Under the pieces are notes generated by a model. It was not told the origin of the DNA. It was given only the letters and a program-made list of their open reading frames with translations, and made no database searches. The position numbers and the translations under genes are program-made. From positions 248,001 to 312,000 of the forward strand of contig JBCCOS010000001.1 of assembly GCA_039025235.1 (NCBI GenBank): a stretch of 64,000 nucleotides of DNA, read 5' to 3'. This DNA comes from MED-G105 sp039025235 (GTDB lineage Bacteria; Pseudomonadota; Alphaproteobacteria; Caulobacterales; Parvularculaceae). This document shows positions 52,311 to 60,196 of the stretch, in pieces; position 1 is the first letter of the stretch; the number at the start of each line of letters is the position of its first letter.

Positions 52311-53643
52311 GGATTGCCCCGGCAGTATCCTGTTCGGTTGCTTTGGAGGTCGACTGAAACTTTGCGCTGCCCGCGAGCGGAAGAATTTTGACCGCGGTAA
52401 TCTGATTGCGTCGTCGCCTAAGTATTTTAAACCGTGCACCGTGAAATGCGAAGGTTTGTCCAACTTCGGGGATCGATTGAGCCTCATGAATAATCAGGCC
52501 CGCAACGGTAACAGCTTCTTCGTCCGGCAATGACCAATCCAGCGCCCTGTTGAGATCACGAATCGTCACATCGCCATCGACATTCACTGTGCCATCAATT
52601 TGTGGGCGAACACCTTGCACTGGACTGTCGTATTCGTCTTCAATTTCCCCAACAATTTCCTCTAAGATATCTTCCAGAGTAACGAGCCCTTGTATCGAAC
52701 CGTATTCATCGACAACGAGCCCAAAGTGTTCCTGCTTTAGTTTAAAAGCATCCAACTGTTCTTGTAGAGTTGTCGTTTCGGGTATGAAGTAAGGCGCGCG
52801 GGCAATAGCCTCGAGATTTATTTTTGAAGGATTTTTGTCGGTTTCCCAGAGCGCGCGCGACAAGTCTTTTGCATGCAGAATACCGACAATATTATCAGGG
52901 GTGCCTTTATAAAGTGGAAGTCTAGTGCGAGGGCTCTTTAAAGCGGTCTCTATTAACGCTTCTGGCATTTCTTCAATATCCAGCATCTCAACTGATTTGC
53001 GATGAATCATTATTTCTTCGACTTTTATGTCATCGAGATCCAGCGCTCCCCTAAATAGGTCGCGTACTTCTTTTTCTAATCCGCCTTCCACATGGTGCAG
53101 ATCAACGGCGCCCCTTAATTCATCCGCGGCGGAAAACGGTGAGCTTTGATCTGCAAGGTCGAGGCCAAAGAGACGTAGAGCATTCCGTACAATGAATTGG
53201 ACTGCGATTGTGAAAGGTGTGAGGATAATGACAACCCATCGCATCACTGGTGCAACACCCATGGCAAACCCATCCGGCCTAGCAATAGCAGCAGTTTTGG
53301 GCAGAACTTCTGCAAACACTAATATGAGCGCAGTGACAATAATTGCACCAACGAAGGCGCCTGCCTCACCAAGAAAGGCAACTAAAGCTACGCTCAGGAG
53401 TGAAGCCATCAGATTGTTTACGAGGTTATTACCGAGCAAAATAGAGCCGAGTAGTTTTTCTCGGTCACGAATAAGTAGATTGACGCGTCGAGCGCGACGA
53501 TCACCATCGGACTCAAGTTTGTGCATACGCGCGCGCGAGGTCGCTGTAAGCGCGGTTTCTGAGCCGGAAAAAAATGCTGACACAAATAATAAAAAGACAA
53601 TAACGCCGAACGTCGGACCCAGCGTTGCAATTGTATCAGACAT
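52300..53643 (-). CDS. CorC/HlyC-family protein with CNNM and CBS domains
   Basis: The 447-residue protein has the CNNM/DUF21 membrane domain at about residues 1-190 (FLLFVSAFFSGSETALTATSRARMHKL, in parts, and EVLPKTAA), a CBS pair at about 210-340 (MIHRKSVEMLDI, GLVTLEDILEEIVGEIEDEYD), and a C-terminal transporter-associated domain ending ITAVKILP. The family is linked to magnesium or cobalt efflux and membrane stress. It follows aroB in the aroK-aroB-corC order common in alphaproteobacteria. Confidence 0.94.
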   Translation of the reverse strand: MSDTIATLGPTFGVIVFLLFVSAFFSGSETALTATSRARMHKLESDGDRRARRVNLLIRDREKLLGSILLGNNLVNNLMASLLSVALVAFLGEAGAFVGAIIVTALILVFAEVLPKTAAIARPDGFAMGVAPVMRWVVIILTPFTIAVQFIVRNALRLFGLDLADQSSPFSAADELRGAVDLHHVEGGLEKEVRDLFRGALDLDDIKVEEIMIHRKSVEMLDIEEMPEALIETALKSPRTRLPLYKGTPDNIVGILHAKDLSRALWETDKNPSKINLEAIARAPYFIPETTTLQEQLDAFKLKQEHFGLVVDEYGSIQGLVTLEDILEEIVGEIEDEYDSPVQGVRPQIDGTVNVDGDVTIRDLNRALDWSLPDEEAVTVAGLIIHEAQSIPEVGQTFAFHGARFKILRRRRNQITAVKILPLAGSAKFQSTSKATEQDTAGAIHGR

Positions 53644-53715
53644 TACCGTAGTTTTCCTCTAGTGATTAAATTACCATGTATACAGAAGGGTTATCAAAGG
53701 TAAGTGTTGTCGTGT

Positions 53716-54837
53716 CTATTGAGCGCCTGCGCTCTTAAGAAACCGTTCTAGGCGCGACACTTCTACATCTTTGTAAATCTGTGCATCTCCAATCCCGTGC
53801 GATAATATTAGGGTCAATGCGCCGGCTTCCACTTTCTTGTCTTGCTTCATGCGATCAATGAGTTCGTCGACCTGCCATGATTTTTGTTCCGGAAGGTCAT
53901 GCAGTCCTGTTGGAAGGCCACAAGCCGTTAAAAGTGTTTTTAGCCGGGTTGCATCCTTTGCGGGGCATAGTTCTTGTTGAACAGAGTAATCCATGGCGAG
54001 CCCCATACCAGCAGCGATGGCTTCTCCATGGAGCAGCCTGTGGGAATACCCAAATCCCGCCTCGAGCGCATGACCAAATGTATGCCCCAAATTAAGGAGG
54101 GCTCTTGCGCCGCTTTCTTTTTCATCTTGTTCAACAATATTTGCTTTTGCTTTCACGGAGGTTGATACCACATGTGTGAGAGCGTGCTCGTCTTTCTCTA
54201 AGACGGCTTCGCTGTGTTCCTCAAGCCAAGCGAAGAAATTGGCATCGCCGAGGACCCCATATTTGACGACCTCCGCGTAACCTGCTCGCATCTGTCGATC
54301 TGGAAGTGTGGTCAACGTATCCGTGTCTGCTAACACGATCGAGGGCTGATAAAAGAGCCCCACAAGGTTTTTTCCTTCCGGAGTGTTTACAGCAGTCTTT
54401 CCGCCAACAGATGAATCAACTTGTGCAAGCAAAGAAGTTGGTATCTGTGCAAAACGACACCCTCTGCGTAAGAGTCCGGCGGCGAGTCCTACAAGGTCAC
54501 CGATAACGCCTCCACCAAAAGCAATAATGAGATCGCTGCGCTCTACGCCAACAGCGAGAAGTCGGCTCATTAAGCCTGACAGTTGGTCAAATGATTTGGT
54601 CGCTTCGCCGGGGGGGAGGGCGATTACAACATGACGAATATTCGCGGCCCTTAGGGCGTTTTCAAGTTTCGCACCTTGAGCGCCACGGACAGCCTCATCG
54701 GTGACAATAACTGTAAACGGTCGTTTTAACAATGGTGTCAAGTAGGTGGCGATATTACCTATGAGACCAGCCCCTATATGAATACTATAATTGCGAATGG
54801 TATTATCGGTAGGCAGAGAAATTTCGATCTTTTTCAC
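53716..54837 (-). CDS. aroB: 3-Dehydroquinate synthase
   Basis: AroB makes 3-dehydroquinate from DAHP, the second step of the shikimate pathway. GTG 54837 has GAGAGG seven bases upstream and gives 373 residues. ATG 54864 adds nine residues but sits directly on its AGGAG. Motifs include FGGGVIGDLVGLAAGLLRRG, PTSLLAQVDSSVGGKTAVN, and LLNLGHTFGHALEAGFGYSHRLLHGEA (in parts) with the zinc-binding residues. It is 247 bp downstream of aroK on the same strand. Confidence 0.95.
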   Translation of the reverse strand: MKKIEISLPTDNTIRNYSIHIGAGLIGNIATYLTPLLKRPFTVIVTDEAVRGAQGAKLENALRAANIRHVVIALPPGEATKSFDQLSGLMSRLLAVGVERSDLIIAFGGGVIGDLVGLAAGLLRRGCRFAQIPTSLLAQVDSSVGGKTAVNTPEGKNLVGLFYQPSIVLADTDTLTTLPDRQMRAGYAEVVKYGVLGDANFFAWLEEHSEAVLEKDEHALTHVVSTSVKAKANIVEQDEKESGARALLNLGHTFGHALEAGFGYSHRLLHGEAIAAGMGLAMDYSVQQELCPAKDATRLKTLLTACGLPTGLHDLPEQKSWQVDELIDRMKQDKKVEAGALTLILSHGIGDAQIYKDVEVSRLERFLKSAGAQ

Positions 54838-55111
54838 TGTTTGCCTCTCTGGTGCCGTCCCCATCTCCTATGGACTGCTTTTTCTTGCCGTCATAAAAGA
54901 ACTAAGCCATGGGCTCATATCATCCGTAGACAAAATATCCGTGCGATACGGTCAGAAGTTTTATGCTCATGTATTGCCGACGCTTCGTCGTCAATAGGCT
55001 GTATTAAGTAGAATATATATGTCAAACTTCACTTTGTAAGAGCGTATTGGCTCTAACATTCCTATCGTGCGTGCTCATTGGTGGCGTTCTGATTGCCTTC
55101 CATGATTTGTT

Positions 55112-55675
55112 TTATCGCGCTCTCGCGGCATGGTCACGAAGCGCGTTGATGATCGCAGATACTGTGGTTGTATGAGGCCCAGCCTGGCTGTCAATTGTGA
55201 TTGTTGCTGCCTGATAATATAATTCACGGTCTTTTAGTAATTTTTCAACCGTCGCCCGGGGGTTTTCGGTGTTCAAAAGCGGACGAGTCGGCCGACGTGA
55301 AACGCGTTTCATAATAACGTCCACGTCTGCCTGGAGCCAAATTGATACTGCGCGTTCTTGAATTAATGAGCGTGTTTGCGCGTTTGTCAGCGCTCCCCCA
55401 CCAGTGGCGAGCACGATCGGAGCGCCGTCAAGGAGTCGTTTAATTACCTTCGCCTCTCCCTTTCGGAAGCTCGCTTCTCCATGGGAGGCAAATAGCTCGC
55501 TGACGCTCATGCCAGCGGCTTTTTCAATTTCCTCATCCGCGTCAAAAAACGGAAGATTAAGCCGAGGGGCCAACCGTCGTCCAACGGTTGTTTTACCAAC
55601 GCCCATCATACCGATTAACACAATCGGCTTTGAAATATCAAAACCAAGATCGTTTTTGGTGTCATCGCCAGCCAT
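55112..55675 (-). CDS. aroK: Shikimate kinase
   Basis: The 187-residue protein phosphorylates shikimate at the 3-hydroxyl. The Walker A motif reads GMMGVGKTTVGRRLA, shikimate-binding FDADEEIE is normal, and GGGALTN supplies the second substrate contact. AAAGGA is five bases before the ATG. It is the first of the aroK-aroB-corC group. The 247-bp gap to aroB may carry an internal promoter. Confidence 0.95.
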   Translation of the reverse strand: MAGDDTKNDLGFDISKPIVLIGMMGVGKTTVGRRLAPRLNLPFFDADEEIEKAAGMSVSELFASHGEASFRKGEAKVIKRLLDGAPIVLATGGGALTNAQTRSLIQERAVSIWLQADVDVIMKRVSRRPTRPLLNTENPRATVEKLLKDRELYYQAATITIDSQAGPHTTTVSAIINALRDHAARAR

Positions 55676-55870
55676 GAAATTCCTTTAAAGTACTCTCGGT
55701 AATATGGATATCAATTTAACTGTTAAGGGCCTAGATGACTTTATTCTGTCACAATTTCTGGGAGACCAGCCATCGTCCTGCCATTCGATTGAGTCATTGC
55801 ATCATAAAACTCAAATTTGTAGAGGCGATGGTGTTTTGCGCAGAACCGAAATTAGGTACAGAATACACGA

Positions 55871-56056
55871 ATGCGCCTAAAGTCTTCTGGCGCGCGCGAT
55901 TTTTTTATTAGATTTGGATTCGAAGCAACGATGCGTTTTTTACTGATAGGGGCTGTTTCACTGTTAGCCATTCTTGGTGGCCTTTTTGTCTATGGGTCAA
56001 ACCTCAAGCCAGATATTAGGGTCATTGAAGTAGAGGCCGGCCGTGGTCCACGTTAA
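55871..56056 (+). CDS. Small single-helix membrane protein
   Basis: The 61-residue protein (or 41 residues if the second ATG at 55931 is used) has one helix MRFLLIGAVSLLAILGGLFVYG followed by NLKPDIRVIEVEA. Small proteins with this layout are commonly seen next to shikimate genes in alphaproteobacteria. The function is unknown. It overlaps the next gene by 14 bp. Confidence 0.65.
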   Translation: MRLKSSGARDFFIRFGFEATMRFLLIGAVSLLAILGGLFVYGSNLKPDIRVIEVEAGRGPR

Positions 56057-57857
56057 ACTCTTGTCTCTTTTGAATTGGATTCTCGCGCCGCTGTTGATTG
56101 TCTTAAATTCTGTTTTGATGTCGGCACAGGCCCAACCTCAGACACAAAATGGTTTTGCCCCAGGCATTATTGAAGAAAAGGAAATCGCGCAAACGCCGTT
56201 TTCAATGGGCGTGTTGACGGCCCAGACGGGCGCTTTACCGCCAGAGCTATGGGTGAATAGTCACTCTGATCAAATCCTTGTTCTGTTAAAAGCCCTACCG
56301 GCGCGGCCATCGTCAAGCATTATGGCGGACCTAACACGGCGCCTTCTTCTTTCGCCAACGTCTTTTACACAGACATCTTTTGCAGACACTGGCACATCCA
56401 CTGGCACATCATTCGGCGCACAAGCAGACGTCGTTGGGTTAAGTGGGGCAAAGCTGCTTGCACTGGTGCGCACAGGATTTACGGACGAGGCAAGAACCAT
56501 TGCCAGCCTTTCCAATGCCGAACGAAGTGATGCCGGTGTCAATCGAGCTTTAGCGGAAGCTGACCTCCTCGATGGCGACCTTAATGCCGCATGTAAACGG
56601 AATAGCCGTGTAACCGGCGCAAATCGTGCGTCGGACTTTTGGCTTAAAATCCGTATACTCTGTTATGCGAAAGACGAGGAGTATGACGCGGCTGATCTCA
56701 CTCTTGGTCTGTTGCGTGAACAGGGAGGATTAACAGATGAAGAGATTGATTTGTTTACGGCGGTTTCAATACCAGCGCCTTTAAAAAAGCCAATTACGCC
56801 AATCTCAGCGGTACATCTAGCAGCGATGCAACAGATCGCATCACCACTACCAGGATCTTTTTTATACAATGCTGATGTTGGCGTTCTTGCTGCGGTGGCG
56901 CGAAATGAAAAAATTGATATACGCCTGCGCATTGGTGCGGGTGAACAAGCTTTTTATGCCGGAACCCTAAGCCTTGAAGGGCTCACTGATCTTTATCGTA
57001 ACGCTGTTGTTGATGACCAAAATGATCTCGATAAAAAGAAGAAACAAAGCGAGACCAATGAAACATTTGTTAACGATGCCTTGGCTGGTGCTCGCGTTTT
57101 CGAAACGCTTCAATCCTTACCCCCTCAAACGAAGGATAGACAAGTATCGGAGAGTCTCAATCCGCCCTCAGGCGTCAGTTTGCAGAGATTACAGATTATT
57201 GGAGACGCCATTAACAGCATTGATAATCCGTATTCTGTGTTTGCGATTGCTAAATTATTCAAACAGGAAATTGACGGGGTGGTGAGTCAGTCTGTTACGC
57301 CAGCTCAAGCCAGTGGTCTTTCGCTAGCCAACATGCTGAATGGCGACGCTGAGCGCGCTGGCAAGTGGCTATTGGTGATGTTAGGCCAAGGCCTCTCATC
57401 TTTGGATCAACAAACGGGATTAGCGTTTTTGGAGCGATCAAGCTTATTAGCTGTTCTTGACAAACAAGCCGCAAGTGTTGTCGCGGCATCGGCTGACGTG
57501 ACGCTTTCCGATGCGCCAACATTTGTTCAATCAGCTGTGGGCTCCAATTCAGATGAACTCGATCCATTAAGGCTAGCGAGCCATATTGAGGCGGCCTTGG
57601 ACGGCGCCGCTGCTGGGGCGCTCGGCCAAAAGATCCTTGCGGCTATTGTGCTGGCTGATGATGCGTCGCATGGGGATCTCGTTGCGGATGTGGCCGCTCG
57701 TGCATCCCTTCGTGCCGCAGGGCAAAAGCGACTTACGCAGCGCCATGCATTCGAGATCGCCTGGCGTTCTGGTTATGCTAACGGGTCGGAGGCCACGGTT
57801 GTTTCATCAACAATCAATAATGAAGATGCAGGCCTTTCCCCTCGACTAAAACCGTGA
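56043..57857 (+). CDS. Large exported protein of unknown function
   Basis: GTG 56043 gives 604 residues. A signal peptide ends near AQA (residue 30). The long remainder is mostly helical and Ala/Leu-rich, with phrases such as LARTGFTDEARTIASLS-like pairs, RALAEADLLDGDLNAACKR and KIRILCYAKDEEYDAADLTL, which resemble degenerate helical (TPR-like) repeats. No catalytic motif is visible. The gene is coupled to the small membrane-protein gene by a 14-bp overlap. I do not recognise a named family. Confidence 0.7.
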   Translation: MVHVKLLSLLNWILAPLLIVLNSVLMSAQAQPQTQNGFAPGIIEEKEIAQTPFSMGVLTAQTGALPPELWVNSHSDQILVLLKALPARPSSSIMADLTRRLLLSPTSFTQTSFADTGTSTGTSFGAQADVVGLSGAKLLALVRTGFTDEARTIASLSNAERSDAGVNRALAEADLLDGDLNAACKRNSRVTGANRASDFWLKIRILCYAKDEEYDAADLTLGLLREQGGLTDEEIDLFTAVSIPAPLKKPITPISAVHLAAMQQIASPLPGSFLYNADVGVLAAVARNEKIDIRLRIGAGEQAFYAGTLSLEGLTDLYRNAVVDDQNDLDKKKKQSETNETFVNDALAGARVFETLQSLPPQTKDRQVSESLNPPSGVSLQRLQIIGDAINSIDNPYSVFAIAKLFKQEIDGVVSQSVTPAQASGLSLANMLNGDAERAGKWLLVMLGQGLSSLDQQTGLAFLERSSLLAVLDKQAASVVAASADVTLSDAPTFVQSAVGSNSDELDPLRLASHIEAALDGAAAGALGQKILAAIVLADDASHGDLVADVAARASLRAAGQKRLTQRHAFEIAWRSGYANGSEATVVSSTINNEDAGLSPRLKP

Positions 57858-58161
57858 TGTGGACTGTGATAGGTAAAGTCACTGAATTCTGGTGGATTGT
57901 TTTGGCTTAACGCAACTCAGAGTAATAATGCGTGCAAGACTGACTTGCGTTGGCTGTATTCTAAAAAGCCTTTCATAAAAAGCCTTTGATCACCACAGAC
58001 GACGGATTAGAGATAGCCTCAAGCCGTATCATCGATGTGAAAATAATTATCGTATTATAATAAGGAAAACGCTCTGATTTGTCTGAATAGAGAAACTTTA
58101 CGACAAAACATCTTGATACGACGTCTTAGAGCTTTGGTCCTACATCCCGTTGAGGAATATT
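57858..58161. other. 304-bp intergenic region before accA
   Basis: Only a short direct repeat AAAAAGCCTTT (about 57964 and 57977) stands out. The accA promoter should lie here. No gene was seen. Confidence 0.45.
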
Positions 58162-59130
58162 ATGCATACTTACTTGGATTTTGAAAAACCTATCGCCGAT
58201 CTCGAAGGGAAAATTCAGGAATTGCGACAGGTAGACAGTTCAGGGGATGTGGATGTGGGAGAGGAGATCGAACGCCTGCAAACAAAGGTGGAGCAACTTC
58301 TTTCTGATACCTATGGAAAATTATCCCGTTGGGAAAAAACCCAAGTTGCGCGCCATTCAAGCCGGCCCCGTTTTCTTAATTATGTTGAGCATTTGGTCGA
58401 TGACTTCACGCCGCTCGCGGGCGACCGAAAATTCGGCGAGGACAATGCCATCATTGGAGGCCCCGCGCGCTTTCGTGGTCGTTCCGTGATTATTATGGGG
58501 CACGAAAAAGGGTCGGATACGCCAAGCCGCGTTAAGCATAATTTTGGGATGGCATCACCCGAGGGGTACCGTAAAGCCATTCGACTGATGGAACTGGCAG
58601 AACGTTTCAATCTTCCGGTTGTGACGCTTGTTGATACGACCGGTGCCTACCCCGGACGGGGTGCGGAGGAGCGTGGTCAGGCCGAGGCAATTGCGGCTTG
58701 CACAGAAAAATGCCTCAGTCTCGGTGCTCCAATTGTATCTGCGGTTGTCGGCGAGGGAGGATCTGGAGGGGCTGTCGCCCTCGCGGCGGCCAATACCGTT
58801 ATCATGCTTGAGCATGCGGTTTACTCCGTTATCTCACCGGAAGGATGCGCGTCTATTCTTTGGAAAGATGCAGCAGGCAAGGGCGAGTCGAAAGCGCCGG
58901 AAGCAGCCGAAGCGATGAAGATTTCCGCTGATGACCTCAAAGGATTAGGCGTAATTGACGCTATCGTACGAGAGCCCATTGGAGGGGCCCATCGTGACCC
59001 TATATTGACGATTGAGCGTCTCGGTGATGCGATCGAACAAGCCGTTGAACAACTCGAACCAATGTCTGCTGGCGAATTGCGCAAGCACCGACGGGACAAG
59101 TTCCTCGCCATCGGAAGAGCTGGTCTTTAG
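58162..59130 (+). CDS. accA: Acetyl-CoA carboxylase carboxyltransferase subunit alpha
   Basis: ATG 58162, with GAGGA five bases upstream, gives 322 residues. AccA with AccD moves the carboxyl group from biotin to acetyl-CoA, the first committed step of fatty-acid synthesis. It begins MHTYLDFEKPIADLEGKI and contains TGAYPGRGAEERGQAEAIA and GEGGSGGAVALAAAN, both classical. Only 10 bp separate its stop from that of convergent rpmA. Confidence 0.97.
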   Translation: MHTYLDFEKPIADLEGKIQELRQVDSSGDVDVGEEIERLQTKVEQLLSDTYGKLSRWEKTQVARHSSRPRFLNYVEHLVDDFTPLAGDRKFGEDNAIIGGPARFRGRSVIIMGHEKGSDTPSRVKHNFGMASPEGYRKAIRLMELAERFNLPVVTLVDTTGAYPGRGAEERGQAEAIAACTEKCLSLGAPIVSAVVGEGGSGGAVALAAANTVIMLEHAVYSVISPEGCASILWKDAAGKGESKAPEAAEAMKISADDLKGLGVIDAIVREPIGGAHRDPILTIERLGDAIEQAVEQLEPMSAGELRKHRRDKFLAIGRAGL

Positions 59131-59140
59131 GGTTTTCTCG

Positions 59141-59395
59141 TTATTCCGCGTCGACAGAAACGAAGTTGCGGCCACCAGCTTTTTTGGCAAATGATACTTT
59201 GCCTTCGATAAGTGCAAAGATTGTGTGGTCTTTGCCAATCCCTACATTTGCACCCGGATGAAATTTGGTGCCCCGCTGGCGGATGATGATATTGCCAGGG
59301 ATCACATGCTCCCCGCCAAATTTTTTCACGCCTAATCGCCGACCTTCGGAGTCACGACCATTTCTCGACGAACCGCCTGCTTTTTTATGTGCCAT
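59141..59395 (-). CDS. rpmA: 50S ribosomal protein L27
   Basis: The 84-residue protein begins MAHKKAGGSSRNGRDSEGRRLGVKK and has GNIIIRQRGTKFHPG, standard for L27. Its N-terminus reaches the peptidyl-transferase centre. No cleavable Firmicutes-type leader is present. It is the second gene of the rplU-rpmA operon. Confidence 0.98.
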   Translation of the reverse strand: MAHKKAGGSSRNGRDSEGRRLGVKKFGGEHVIPGNIIIRQRGTKFHPGANVGIGKDHTIFALIEGKVSFAKKAGGRNFVSVDAE

Positions 59396-59418
59396 TGTTC
59401 AAACTCCTCGATGAAAGG

Positions 59419-60006
59419 CTATTCGCCCTTTGCCAATTCTTTTGCCTGTTCGACCCAGTTTTCCCGTTCAATACGTCCTTTGAATGACAGCTTCTCATCA
59501 AATTCAGCAATGTCCTTCGGGCCCCAAGCCGCAATCTGAGCGAATGTGGTTACGCCAGCCGCGAGAAGCTTTTTCTCCAGCGCCGGGCCAACCCCAGACA
59601 ACTTCTTCAAATCATCTGGGCGTGCGGGATCGGTAGTTTCTGTTTCTTTTTTCTTGGCTGCCGTTGCCTTTTTTGCAACGCTTGGCTTTGCGCCATCGGT
59701 CAGAATTTCGGTAACGCGAACAACCGTCTGATGTTGGCGATGGCCTGCTTTGCGACGATAATTTTGGCGACGCCGCTTTTTGAAAATAACGACTTTTCGA
59801 GCGCGCTTATGCTCAAGGATTTCTGCGGCAACCGCTGCGCCATCAACGAAAGGCGCACCGACCGTGACTTTGTCGCCGTCACCAATCATCAAGACCGAGC
59901 CAAGCGTCACAATTTCACCGGCGTCAGCCGTTAACTTTTCAATAATGAGCGTATCATTCTCGGCGACGCGGTATTGCTTGCCGCCCGTTTTAACGACCGC
60001 GAACAT
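59419..60006 (-). CDS. rplU: 50S ribosomal protein L21 with C-terminal helix-hairpin-helix extension
   Basis: ATG 60006 gives 195 residues. The first about 103 are L21 (MFAVVKTGGKQYRVAEND, KKRRRQNYRRKAGHRQ). A Lys/Ala-rich linker follows, then DDLKKLSGVGPALEKKLLAAGVTTFAQIAAWGPKDI, seen in parts, a helix-hairpin-helix-like domain. Similar extensions are known in alphaproteobacterial L21. The extra domain probably binds nucleic acid, but its role on the ribosome is not established. Frames opening upstream of ATG 60006 are not supported by the L21 family. Confidence 0.95.
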   Translation of the reverse strand: MFAVVKTGGKQYRVAENDTLIIEKLTADAGEIVTLGSVLMIGDGDKVTVGAPFVDGAAVAAEILEHKRARKVVIFKKRRRQNYRRKAGHRQHQTVVRVTEILTDGAKPSVAKKATAAKKKETETTDPARPDDLKKLSGVGPALEKKLLAAGVTTFAQIAAWGPKDIAEFDEKLSFKGRIERENWVEQAKELAKGE

Positions 60007-60196
60007 ATCTTCCAACTCCTCGGCGCCTAGAAGAATGCTTTCAATTAAAGTAAAAGCGTTAGCTGGCGCATCAATTAAGGGTTCTTTTTCTATGGCGGCT
60101 TCTTGCGGCACACCTTTTACTGGTTGGATATAAGCCGTAACCGCCTTCGTCAAGTGTTCTAATAGGATGCCAACCTTTTGAGCGGGGGTAGTCAAT

